Positions 9,651 through 18,726 of a stretch of DNA of 64,000 bases are shown in pieces. Each line of letters starts with the position of its first letter. Position 1 is the first letter of the stretch. This DNA is from Tritrichomonas musculus (taxonomy: Eukaryota > Parabasalia > Tritrichomonadida > Tritrichomonadidae), in the NCBI GenBank assembly GCA_039105265.1, contig JAPFFF010000002.1:3720001-3784000 (forward strand), read 5' to 3'. The notes under the pieces were generated by a model. It did no database searches. It saw only the letters and a program-made list of their open reading frames with translations, and was not told where the DNA came from. The position numbers and the translations under genes are program-made.

Positions 9651-11807
9651 TTAAAAGCTACTATCATCTTCATCATCTCCCTCAGCACCGTCGTCATCAG
9701 ACCAAACATCACCATCGTCACCGCTATCACCATCATCGCTCCAACTATCTGATGAAGCAGAAGTTCCTTTTGATTTTGACTTTGCAGGATGCTTTTTAGT
9801 ATTGAATTCAAAAGATGATTCAGAATTCTCTTCAACAACTCCCAGAGATTTATCGATTCCAGTTTTTTGGAAGCGATTCCAATTAGTTAATGTTGTCTCA
9901 AGATCATTTCTAATTTTTTCGTCATCATCATCTAAATCACCGGAATCAGAAATAATTGGATTTATAATGTCTTCTTCTTCTTTATGATCTATGTTTGTTT
10001 TATTTTCATCGGATGAAGAAAAATGGATTTTTAGAGCCTTTGTTCTTGTTGATCTAAGAAGGCTTAGATCATCAACATTATCATCATCATTAGCTTTTCC
10101 TTTCTTTTTGTTAGAAGTTGGCGATTGACTACTTATTAGACTCCTATAAAAACTTCCCTTAGGATTAAGAGTTTTTCCTAAATTTTGCGTTTTCAGGCCC
10201 TCTTTTTTACTTTTGACACTTTCTGACAATTCAGCTTTAAGAGACTCATCTTTTTCATCAGATTTAGATTTGTTGTCTTCACCATTTTGACCAGAATCTT
10301 GTTTAAGTAATTTTTGGCTTTCATCATCACTAATTTTTTGGCCATTTAAAAAAGCTTCAAAATTATCTTTTTGAGATTTTTGACTATCAGACAAATTATT
10401 CTGAATTGCGTCAATTATTTCCGGATGTCTTCTTTTAATTGCTTCTTCTGATAGTTCAATTGGATCAAGTTCAATATCAGAGCATTCTTTATGCTCAATA
10501 ACAGCTTTATTTGAATTAATTTGAATCCAATCCCATCGATTTTTCCATTTTGCCAACTGATCGTCATGCTCATTGAATTCACGAAGAGGGTTTTTGAAGG
10601 CAAAAAAATAAAGAATGAGCCAAAGCGATAATCCAATGATAACAATACCAAGAATAACGAAAAGAAGAATTCCAAGAATTTCAGTTGCTCCTTTTAATTG
10701 CTCATTTTTTGCTTTCTCCCTTCCATTGTAAAAAATGACTTGAATATCTTCTTCACTTGGAAAAGAACCGTTTGCACAATAAAGAATTGACGGATAATTG
10801 GCTGGATCAGGCGATGTAATCTTATCTGATGATATGCTTTCACGGCAATTTATTGTCCATAATAATCTACTGTTAGTTACAGAATTATAATTAACTGTGG
10901 AGTTGCAATTATAAAAAAAAGCGGTGCTTCTGTTTACTTGAATAACATAAAAATTAATATTGAAAGATGATTGCTCAACGTAAATTGATCCTCGATTTAC
11001 AATAAAAACAAATGATTTAGTATTACCGGTACTATTGTAAACATTAATATTGTTAAAAATAGCTTGATCAATAAAATCTATAAAATCAATTCCATCATTA
11101 GTAATGCTTTCATGTAAATTCAAATAATTAACAATAAATAAATTCATGTTCTGAAATTTCATTAAAGAAGAATATTTTTGTTTGTTTGATGTGAAATTAT
11201 CATTATTCATATAAAAGGAGCAGTTGTTGCAATCAACAAGTGCATTAGTAGTTTCTAATTGGAGGAATGATGAACCATTGAGTTGAACATAATTTTTCAA
11301 AAAAATAGAGTTTTCGAAAACTGAATTGATTGAAGGAAATTTATAAAAACATGATGAGTTAACAGTCAATGATGCTCCACATTTTAAATCAATTATGTTT
11401 TTATTTGAAGAAATGCTAATGAAATGAGAATTGGCGATAGAAATTATTGCATCTGCGAAACAATTATATGTTATTAGGGAATTACGAGTATTAATATTAT
11501 AAAAGAGAGAGTTGATAACACCAATATGACCTGATACACCATCAAGATCAAGATTCGATTGAAAATATCCATTAAATTGTAAACCATATTGACTGTTATC
11601 AACATTTATTATGGAATTAATAAATTTGAGAAATTTTGAGTTTTTGATTGTATTAAATCGATTATTATAGGAAAAAGTTGAAAAAGATCGATCAATTATG
11701 ACACCATTAAAATACAAGCGAGAACGATATATGGAAAAAAGGGGAGATGGAGCATAATGGTGCGTTGCAAGCGAAAATAGGGAAATATTTAAGAAAAAGG
11801 AATTCAT
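9651..11807 (-). CDS. Single-pass surface membrane protein, beta-helix-like ectodomain and long acidic tail
   Basis: 718 residues. The N-terminal ~365 residues are rich in Asn, Ser, Ile and Phe with repeated short strands (NSHFISI, NSSCFYKF, GSSFLQL, QSSFNINF), the look of a parallel beta-helix as in pectate lyase/Pmp-like surface proteins. One strong membrane span lies at about 375-402 (ILGILLFVILGIVIIGLSLW). A ~315-residue cytoplasmic tail follows: charged, Ser/Lys/Asp/Glu-rich, ending in a run of Asp, Ser and Gly. No classical cleaved signal peptide is evident, though FFLNISLFSLAT could serve as a weak one. Trichomonads carry large families of such proteins, often adhesin candidates. It is divergently transcribed from the neighbouring coiled-coil gene across only 72 bp. 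Confidence 0.65.
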   Translation of the reverse strand: MNSFFLNISLFSLATHHYAPSPLFSIYRSRLYFNGVIIDRSFSTFSYNNRFNTIKNSKFLKFINSIINVDNSQYGLQFNGYFQSNLDLDGVSGHIGVINSLFYNINTRNSLITYNCFADAIISIANSHFISISSNKNIIDLKCGASLTVNSSCFYKFPSINSVFENSIFLKNYVQLNGSSFLQLETTNALVDCNNCSFYMNNDNFTSNKQKYSSLMKFQNMNLFIVNYLNLHESITNDGIDFIDFIDQAIFNNINVYNSTGNTKSFVFIVNRGSIYVEQSSFNINFYVIQVNRSTAFFYNCNSTVNYNSVTNSRLLWTINCRESISSDKITSPDPANYPSILYCANGSFPSEEDIQVIFYNGREKAKNEQLKGATEILGILLFVILGIVIIGLSLWLILYFFAFKNPLREFNEHDDQLAKWKNRWDWIQINSNKAVIEHKECSDIELDPIELSEEAIKRRHPEIIDAIQNNLSDSQKSQKDNFEAFLNGQKISDDESQKLLKQDSGQNGEDNKSKSDEKDESLKAELSESVKSKKEGLKTQNLGKTLNPKGSFYRSLISSQSPTSNKKKGKANDDDNVDDLSLLRSTRTKALKIHFSSSDENKTNIDHKEEEDIINPIISDSGDLDDDDEKIRNDLETTLTNWNRFQKTGIDKSLGVVEENSESSFEFNTKKHPAKSKSKGTSASSDSWSDDGDSGDDGDVWSDDDGAEGDDEDDSSF

Positions 11808-11879
11808 AAAAATATAAAAATTAAAATCTTGAGATTTTTGAATTCTTATTGAATTTTAATAAAACGATTATTGAATAAA
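11808..11879. promoter_or_regulatory. Short divergent promoter region
   Basis: Only 72 bp separate the ATG of the minus-strand surface-protein gene from the ATG of the plus-strand coiled-coil gene, so both core promoters must lie here. The sequence is almost pure A/T. No clean initiator match can be singled out. Confidence 0.5.
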
Positions 11880-12926
11880 ATGAAAGTGCAGCAAGAAAAG
11901 CAAGGATTTCTTTTCCCTTATGATTATCAAAGTGATCCAAATAAAGTTGATGTTTATATGTATGAACAAAAAACTTCTACACCGCCGCCATCACCTCTTC
12001 CAACTAATTCGATGGATTCTTTTACTCCTACCCATAATAAGAAAGTAAATGACGTTTTCTTAGCCAATTCCAAAGAAATTGATGAGTGGAATCTTCTATG
12101 GAAAGATCTAGTCGATCTCATGACTGAAATTACACAGTTCCCATCTTTTTTAATTCAAAATTCCAATGACCAAAGAAGATCGTTATTAATTTTAGCCCAA
12201 AATATATGCGAAATTGCCAAAAATCCAAAAGAATCACAAGAATATAAAGATTTGCTTAAAGAGAAAGAAAAAAAAGAAAAGGAGATAAAATATTTACAAA
12301 ACGAAAATTCTGAACTGAAAAATGAGATTGAAAGCTTAAAACTTAATCAAAAAGATGAATTATTGAATCTTTCAAATAAAATTCAACAAATGGAAAATTA
12401 TGCACTTCAGATTGAGCATTACACATTTCAGGTTGATAAAAGAAAAGAGGCAGCTCAAGTTTCTTTGCAGAAATACAGCTCAAAGCCAAACGTCCACGTT
12501 CAACCAACGGAATCCCCAGAGAACACTGAACTACAAAGACGGAGTAGCTATCCTACAAAAATTGATATGAATACTAATTCAAAAAAAATAAATAATCTTA
12601 AAAATAATAACAATAATCACGTCAAAAGAATTAAAAAGAAAGTTTCACCAACGAAAAATAACAAAATAGAATCTTCACATTTAAGTTCCCCTCCTACTAA
12701 AAAAATTGACAAGTTCAAAATTGAAGAGAATCAACGATTTGAAGAAGACTACATTTCAAAGTTGATTCAAAAATATACAAAACCTGATAATGAAAATATT
12801 CAAAATTTGCAATCAAACGAAAATTCAGGTATGCCATCTTTATTTGATAGATCACTAAAACCAAATGAAGATCGAGAAACCAAAAATCGAATAAAAAAAG
12901 GAAGGAGAAGAAGAGCATGGCATTAA
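11880..12926 (+). CDS. Coiled-coil protein, unknown family
   Basis: 348 residues from the ATG at 11880; the frame is open three codons further but without an ATG. The N-terminus is Pro/Ser-rich with SPL and TPPPSPLP motifs, followed by a helical region (~55-115). A strong coiled coil covers ~118-195 (YLQNENSELKNEIESLKLNQ). The second half is Lys/Asn-rich and probably disordered, ending in a basic tail (KKGRRRRAWH) that could bind DNA or an acidic surface, or act as a nuclear signal. It is followed 182 bp later by the flagellar-type gene on the same strand. No catalytic motif is seen. Confidence 0.55.
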   Translation: MKVQQEKQGFLFPYDYQSDPNKVDVYMYEQKTSTPPPSPLPTNSMDSFTPTHNKKVNDVFLANSKEIDEWNLLWKDLVDLMTEITQFPSFLIQNSNDQRRSLLILAQNICEIAKNPKESQEYKDLLKEKEKKEKEIKYLQNENSELKNEIESLKLNQKDELLNLSNKIQQMENYALQIEHYTFQVDKRKEAAQVSLQKYSSKPNVHVQPTESPENTELQRRSSYPTKIDMNTNSKKINNLKNNNNNHVKRIKKKVSPTKNNKIESSHLSSPPTKKIDKFKIEENQRFEEDYISKLIQKYTKPDNENIQNLQSNENSGMPSLFDRSLKPNEDRETKNRIKKGRRRRAWH

Positions 12927-13108
12927 TACAAATCATATGTAAGTATTAATACTGAACTTTTTAGTTTTTTGCTATCAATGTAAATTGTTAATAATAAATT
13001 GTTTGTTAATGAGCTTACTTTTTTTTAATCTTAAAATTTTAAAGTTTTTTCGAGATACATTTTCCATTTCCATTTTTCTAACGAACCAAAATAACGTATT
13101 TTTTCAGA

Positions 13109-14491
13109 ATGAGTCATTCGTCTCTTGCAACACTTCCATCGAGAGATTATTCTATTCTTTCTCCTACACAATTAAATATTTTAAAACAGCGTGCTCGCCC
13201 CATTGGCCGAGACACTAGTCTTGATGAAGAAATTGAAAGAAGGCATCAAAGACACCAAGCAACAAGTTCATTAATTGCTGCATGGCCAAACACTATTACC
13301 AGAAATCGAATTGATCGTCAAACTAGATTAAAACGGGAAAAAGATGCTGAAGAACAACGTAAACAAGCAATAGATCAAGAAGAAAAAAGGATTCAAAAAC
13401 TTAAACGCGAATCACAATTATCAGAAGCAAGAAAAGCAGAGTTTGCACAACGCGCTGAAGTTAGAGCTGTGAATGCACAACTCTTACTTCATGAAGTGCA
13501 AATGGAAAGAGAAATTCAGCAATCATATAAAGAAAAACAAAGGCTTATTGAAATGAAAAAACAAATTGAAGAAGATGAACGTTTAGAAAGAGAACATCAG
13601 CAACTTGTAGAGAAAGAAGAAGCAATTAAAAGAGAAAGACGACTGAAAGCAATGGAAACAGCCAAAGGATTCAAAAAGCAGCTTGAAGAAAAAGAAGAAA
13701 GGAAAGCAGCCCAAAGAGACGCAGATTTTGAAGAAGAGGTAATTCTACTTCAACATATGCAAAAAGAAGCCGCTCTTGAGAGAGAAGCTGTTGCACGCCA
13801 AAAAGAACTTGCTCGTAAACAAATGGAAGATAGTATTCGTGAAAACACTTTAATGATCCGATACAAAGACCAAATGAAAAAAATAGATGAACTAGAAGAT
13901 GCAAAAATTCAAAAGTTATCGATAGAGATTATGGATGAAGAAGATCGCAGAAAGGCTCTTGATGAAAAACGTAAAAGAGACAAGCTATTAGCTAGAGAAT
14001 CATTAATAGAAGCAGAGAGGCAAAGACAAATTGCTACAAAAACGCAACAGCAAGACTTTCTTGATAAGCAATTAAACGAACAGCATGAAAAGGAATTGAA
14101 AGAATTAGAACAAATCAGAAAAAAGCAAACACGATTATTAGATGAAAGAAGGAGAGATTATTTACAATCAATGGCTCTTAAAAATGAAATGGAAAAAGAA
14201 AAAACATACAGAAAGTATAATAAGCAGCCATTTCCATTTGATGGTAATACTATTCTTGAAGATCAAGCTCGTGAACGTGATATGAAAAAGATGCAAAATC
14301 TCAGAGATTTGCAAAAATTCCAATTACAGCAAATGAGAGAAAAGAAAGAACGAGAAGCAGCTGAAAAAGAAAGAGAAAAATTAGAGTTTCTTCACGAAAG
14401 GCAGAAAGATGAAGAAGAATTGCAAATTGCACAAGATTATGCCAAAAAGCTTCTCGAAAAAGCTGATGCCGAAGACAATGATTTTTACTGA
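13109..14491 (+). CDS. Flagellar TPH-domain coiled-coil protein (CFAP45/CFAP210/MNS1-like)
   Basis: 460 residues, almost entirely continuous charged helix (Glu/Lys/Arg/Gln) from ~60 to 450, the pattern of the trichohyalin-plectin homology (TPH) family of ciliary proteins. Family members such as CFAP45, CFAP53, CFAP210 and MNS1 are microtubule inner proteins of axoneme doublets. A short non-helical segment, YNKQPFPFDGNTILEDQ (~370-386), breaks the helix near the C-terminus. Trichomonads have several flagella, which fits. Which TPH paralogue it represents cannot be decided without alignment. The ATG follows TTTTTTCAG; this looks like a 3' splice site, but no other intron signal is present. Confidence 0.65.
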   Translation: MSHSSLATLPSRDYSILSPTQLNILKQRARPIGRDTSLDEEIERRHQRHQATSSLIAAWPNTITRNRIDRQTRLKREKDAEEQRKQAIDQEEKRIQKLKRESQLSEARKAEFAQRAEVRAVNAQLLLHEVQMEREIQQSYKEKQRLIEMKKQIEEDERLEREHQQLVEKEEAIKRERRLKAMETAKGFKKQLEEKEERKAAQRDADFEEEVILLQHMQKEAALEREAVARQKELARKQMEDSIRENTLMIRYKDQMKKIDELEDAKIQKLSIEIMDEEDRRKALDEKRKRDKLLARESLIEAERQRQIATKTQQQDFLDKQLNEQHEKELKELEQIRKKQTRLLDERRRDYLQSMALKNEMEKEKTYRKYNKQPFPFDGNTILEDQARERDMKKMQNLRDLQKFQLQQMREKKEREAAEKEREKLEFLHERQKDEEELQIAQDYAKKLLEKADAEDNDFY

Positions 14492-15103
14492 TTTTGAATA
14501 TTATTACATTTATAATAGATATTGTTTATATTTTATTATTATTATTTCTTTTTGGCAAAAAACAGCCAAACATAATTCATTATAAAATGAGAAACGTATA
14601 ATTCACTTTTTTTTTTTTTATTACAACTCTTCATCATTTATTATATATTTTGACTAAGGCGTTACATAATGCAGCCATCAATCCAAAGTGTTTTAAGGAT
14701 TTTCGACGCTTTAAATCATTTGAAAAAACGATGAAAAAAAAATAATCGTTTTTCATTTAAATTTTCTGATAAAAAAGTGAATTGAGAAAAACGATGAAAC
14801 ATGATTTCTGAATCATTCTTTTCATTGACTACTCCATTAAATAGTTCAACATTCAAAATATCAACTAAACAAAACAGGATCATACCTAACGTATTTCATC
14901 AAACAATTTTGTCTTTTTTACTTTTGCTAATTGCAAGAATTTATTATTGATAAAAATTTTACAAAGCTCTTTTTATTTGAATATTTTGGCCCTCATATAA
15001 CTTTGAAAAAATACAATAGAATAGATTATGAATTTTCAATTTATATTTGTTTGAATATTCAACTTCACAACAAATTTTCAGATATCACTTTTTTATAAAA
15101 ATA
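14492..15103. other. Intergenic region upstream of the dipeptidase gene
   Basis: About 610 bp, AT-rich, no ORF. An imperfect hairpin lies at 14721-14755 (TGAAAAAACGAT against ATCGTTTTTCA), and an AAAACGATGAAA motif recurs at 14788-14799. Nothing else is supported. Confidence 0.4.
15085..15090 (+). promoter_or_regulatory. Candidate initiator (Inr) of the dipeptidase gene
   Basis: TCACTT matches the trichomonad initiator TCA+1-pyrimidine-T/A. It would place transcription start at A15087, 17 nt before the ATG, a typical short 5' UTR. The motif is short, so chance is possible. Confidence 0.4.
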
Positions 15104-16582
15104 ATGGAAGCAACTCAACTCCTTCGTCCATTCAAAGTTGACATCCTCAAGCAACTTCCAGCAGAACAACAAGTGTTCTTCAAGTGGTTCCTTGCACTTA
15201 CAGAAGTTAACCGTCCATCTTTCCATCTTGATGAAGCAAGACAAATCGTTATGAAGTGGGGTGATGCACTTGGCGTACCACATAAGGAAGATAAAGCAGG
15301 CAACATATTATTCACTATTCCAGCAACAAAAGGAAAAGAGCACATCAAACCAATAGCCCTACAAGGTCATCTTGATATTGTTGCTGTAGGTCAATTAGAA
15401 AATGGGAAAGTTCCACTAAAACTTGAAAATGGAAAACTCTTCTCTGGAGTTTCGACTATTGGTGCAGATGATGGTGTTGCAATCGCTGCAATGTTAGCTG
15501 TTATGGAAGAAAAAGATAAATTTGAGCATGGTGTCATCGAATGCCTTGTCACATTAGATGAAGAAGTTGGCCTTGTAGGAGCTGGCAAGCTTGAAGGCCC
15601 ACCTTTCCTTCAATCTCGAACTTTACTTAATCTTGATTCTGAAGAATGGGGCGTTTTCATTACTTCGTGTGCTGGATCTGTTAGTATCTGGTATGATTGT
15701 GCAGTTAATCGTGCAGAATTTTCTGGCCGAACTCTCTCAGTTACAGTATCAGGTTTACTTGGAGGGCATACAGGTATCACAATTCAAGAAGGACGTTCTA
15801 ATGCTCTCAAATGGATTGCACGCCTCTTAATGGAAGCTAAAATCTCAGGATCAGATTTCCGTATCGTATCCATCAATGGTGGCGAAAAGCATAATGCAAT
15901 TCCTGATAATGCCACAGTTGTCATCGTAACAAGTGATTCAGGTATAGAAGACAAGCTTAAAAAGACACACCAGGAACTTTTGCACGAATCTAAAGCAATA
16001 GAAACCAAGGTTCCAAAACTTGCTATTTCAGAAGCTTCAGTTCAAAAACCAATGTCCAAAGAATCTACTGACAAAGTTCTCAACCTTTTGTTAACGATCT
16101 ATCATGGAGTTTGGCAAATGCACCCTGAAATTTCAGGCCTTGTCAATACTTCACAATCACTCTCAGTATGCAAGACAGAAAATGATCTTGTTCGCTATCA
16201 AGTTTATGCACGTACTAATGAAGCTACTCAAATGCACTTGATTGAAGAAGTTAATAGATCACTTGCTTCGCTTGCAGGCGTTGAATGCAAGATACCTCCA
16301 GAAGAAATCATGGGCCCATGGCCAGCAGCTCTTGATGCAAAAATCATTGATACTGCAAAACAGGTTTATAAGAGATGCTTTGGCACTGAAGCTAAGATTG
16401 AGGGAATTCATGCAGGCCTTGAATGCGGGTGCATTCAAAACCGTGGATATTCTGATTTGGAAGCCATTTCATACGGACCTGATGTTGTTGGTGCACATTC
16501 AGTTGATGAAAACTTATCTGTTGATTCTGCAGTTAAATTCTATACATTAACTCTTGAAATACTCAAAGATTGGGCTAAGTAA
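15104..16582 (+). CDS. pepD: Aminoacyl-histidine dipeptidase (M20 family, PepD-like)
   Basis: 492 residues from the ATG giving MEATQLLRPF; 19 further upstream codons are open but lack an ATG. It belongs to the M20 di-zinc peptidases. GHLDIV carries metal ligand His89 and Asp91; GADDG carries bridging Asp122; DEEVG carries catalytic Glu153 and ligand Glu154; LNLDSEE a further ligand Asp; GGHTG the dimer-domain His; and HAGLECG near the C-terminus the last ligand His. Length and motif order match bacterial PepD (~485 residues). It cleaves Xaa-His and other dipeptides in the cytosol, part of amino-acid salvage. Its GC content and codon use are higher than the neighbours, as expected for a highly expressed gene; a bacterial origin is plausible for this family in trichomonads but is inference. 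Confidence 0.93.
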   Translation: MEATQLLRPFKVDILKQLPAEQQVFFKWFLALTEVNRPSFHLDEARQIVMKWGDALGVPHKEDKAGNILFTIPATKGKEHIKPIALQGHLDIVAVGQLENGKVPLKLENGKLFSGVSTIGADDGVAIAAMLAVMEEKDKFEHGVIECLVTLDEEVGLVGAGKLEGPPFLQSRTLLNLDSEEWGVFITSCAGSVSIWYDCAVNRAEFSGRTLSVTVSGLLGGHTGITIQEGRSNALKWIARLLMEAKISGSDFRIVSINGGEKHNAIPDNATVVIVTSDSGIEDKLKKTHQELLHESKAIETKVPKLAISEASVQKPMSKESTDKVLNLLLTIYHGVWQMHPEISGLVNTSQSLSVCKTENDLVRYQVYARTNEATQMHLIEEVNRSLASLAGVECKIPPEEIMGPWPAALDAKIIDTAKQVYKRCFGTEAKIEGIHAGLECGCIQNRGYSDLEAISYGPDVVGAHSVDENLSVDSAVKFYTLTLEILKDWAK

Positions 16583-17672
16583 ATACTTTTTAAATTACAA
16601 TTAATTTATTTCTTATAAGATTAATTCGTTTCTTATAAGATTCTTATTCTTAGGTTGGGAAAACAAAAGTTATCCATTTTTCATAAGTTATAAATGTTGT
16701 TTGCCCTTCGGAGGTTTTAAAAATCACGTTCTGTTTAAACTTTTTCAATAAAATAGACCAAGAAAAAAAATCAATTACGTTTTATGGGGACTATTTAATT
16801 TTTTAAACATTTTTCACATCACAAGTGAGTTTTTTTAAGGGGGACCTTTACCCGTTTACTCTTTTTCTATACCGATCAACATTTCAATTTCGTATGATCG
16901 TTTCCTTTGAAAAATGCATTGAATTTTCAAAATGAAATAACTAAATATAAGTTTTAGGTAGCCATTTCTTTTTTGGAGCATTAAAATATATTACGAATAA
17001 CTTAAAATTTGTGGGTCTCTAAATATCAAAATAATTCTGAATCTTCTTTTAAATAAGCGATAATTGCAAAAAAATTGAGCATTTTTCTAAAACCCCCTGC
17101 ATTAGAGGAGGGTCAACTTATTTTTAACACAAAAACTCATAGTATAATTGGTTTGGATTTTTCATAAGTGCATATAATATTTAATATAATATATAATAGT
17201 TTTTCTATCTAAAATATCTCTTTAATTTATTTATATTATTGAGATAAAAATGTTTTATTCCAAATTAATCTAATTTGAATGCCTATTCAAATATTTTTAT
17301 CTCTCAATTTTTTCTTTTCAAATTTTAGTATTATAGTTTTACAAATTTTTCTTGATGGGATATTAATATTTTTTAAATATTCTTGCATATTTAATCATGT
17401 ATATAGATTTAAAAAATAATTACTCATACGATATTTTAAATCAATTTATATATTTGCTTGGGAGAATGTATAAAACTAATGATCGAGTGTAACTTATCAT
17501 GACTCTAATAAAAAATTGGTAGTTGGGATTTTAGATTTAGTCGAATAAATAGATTTATTATACGCATATATATCTAATATATTGTTTTCGAATGATTTGG
17601 TGTGTTGAATTTGGGGAAATGTTTGATTTAATAGCATCAGTAATAATTTCAAAAAACTGATTATATCTCAGC
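16583..17672. other. Intergenic region before Polinton copy 1
   Basis: About 1.1 kb, AT-rich, with no supported gene. TTTCTTATAAGATT occurs twice in tandem (around 16610 and 16629), and each contains the palindrome TCTTATAAGA. A GC-richer patch (AACCCCCTGCATTAGAGGAG) lies near 17090-17110. Otherwise nothing stands out. Confidence 0.4.
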
Positions 17673-17850
17673 AGTAGTAATATATTGTGCGCCCTGGTAC
17701 CCCGAATAACTACTGATAAGAATTTCCTTGTCTCCCAATACCAGGAACCAAGCTCCCAGAAAAATTGACAATCCAACACCAAACTTTTCATAAACACGTT
17801 AGAGACCTACCTCAGGAACCAAGCTCCCAGAACAAGTTTGAAATTGTTAG
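17673..17850. repeat. Putative left terminal region of Polinton copy 1, with a 19-bp direct repeat
   Basis: CAGGAACCAAGCTCCCAGA occurs at 17742-17760 and again at 17813-17831 (71-bp period). GGTACC lies near both ends of this block (around 17696 and 17850). The segment is GC-richer than its surroundings and sits where the Polinton terminal inverted repeat should be. The partner repeat is not in the window. Confidence 0.5.
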
Positions 17851-17915
17851 GGTACCTTATTTTCCAGTAGTTTGTATTTTTAAATATTTTTTTTTTATTT
17901 TTTTATTTTTCTAAA

Positions 17916-18638
17916 ATGCAACAAATAAATGGAACCATTGCTGAATATTTGGATGCTTACAATAAAGATTTGAAAAAACCAAAAGACAAACAAACAATGA
18001 AATTTTATTCAATAACTGCTTCTAATGAACAATTTGATGAATTCTTTAAAAAATATGATTGTACAATATTAAGATATCCAAAAGAATCTCTAATTTGTGA
18101 ATCAATTACATTCTATCGAAATAATAATCCAACAAGAATTATGTACTGTTATATTAGAGAATTTTATCACAATTCTGATAAATTATATAGAAAAGATTAC
18201 AATTATGCTAAAAAACAAGAAATTACATTAATTAAATCAAATGAAGAACGTTCAGAAGAATCTCGTAAACAAAAAGAGGATAAATTACGAGAATCAATGT
18301 TAAAAGAAAATTGTATATTAACTTCTCCATATGAATTATCTGATAAATTGGTTCATTATACATTTGAAGGATTAGATTATGCAATCACACCAATAAAATG
18401 GAATAAAGGAATTCGTTCACATAAAATGAAATGCATTCGTTATACGCATGAACATATTGCACAATTATTTGCAAAAGAAGGTTGTGAATTGATTTCAAAA
18501 TATGAGAATCAAAAATCTCGTTTGGAATATAAATATAAAGGAAAAACGTTTCATGTTGTTTGGAATGATTGGAAATGTTATAATTCACGTCCGCACCTAG
18601 GTGTTAAAAAAACTTATTTCTCAGAAGAATCAAAATAA
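17916..18638 (+). CDS. Polinton copy 1 ORF with three ~45-residue repeats
   Basis: 240 residues, family unknown. It appears to contain three related units: about 45-100 (FFKKYDCTILRYPKESL...), 125-170 (MLKENCILTSPYEL...VHYTFEGLDYAITPIKW) and 185-235 (FAKEGCELISKYEN...LEYKYKGKTFHVVW). The shared scheme is helix, C-x-L/I-x-S-x-Y, loop, then a beta hairpin ending in aromatic/basic residues. This scheme resembles small DNA-binding repeats that accompany HNH-type nucleases in giant viruses and phages, here without the usual Cys pairs. It lies between the terminal repeat and PolB, on the same strand; copy 2 has nothing at this place. The role is not known. Confidence 0.55.
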   Translation: MQQINGTIAEYLDAYNKDLKKPKDKQTMKFYSITASNEQFDEFFKKYDCTILRYPKESLICESITFYRNNNPTRIMYCYIREFYHNSDKLYRKDYNYAKKQEITLIKSNEERSEESRKQKEDKLRESMLKENCILTSPYELSDKLVHYTFEGLDYAITPIKWNKGIRSHKMKCIRYTHEHIAQLFAKEGCELISKYENQKSRLEYKYKGKTFHVVWNDWKCYNSRPHLGVKKTYFSEESK

Positions 18639-18726
18639 ACAAACGATTAAAATATTTTTTTTGAAACAGATTCTTAAATTTTAATTTTTTCAAACTAATT
18701 TTTTTCCACATTTTTATTTTTGATAA

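Noticed and set aside
10415-10675. Other-frame ORF in the surface-protein gene
   Set aside because: It overlaps the membrane span and tail of the 718-residue protein in another frame; its hydrophobicity comes from the complementary reading of the real gene.
13090-13108. TTTTTTCAG before the ATG at 13109 as a 3' splice site
   Set aside because: Trichomonad introns use an extended branch/3' consensus (ACTAACACACAG-like) that is absent here, and no 5' site was seen upstream.
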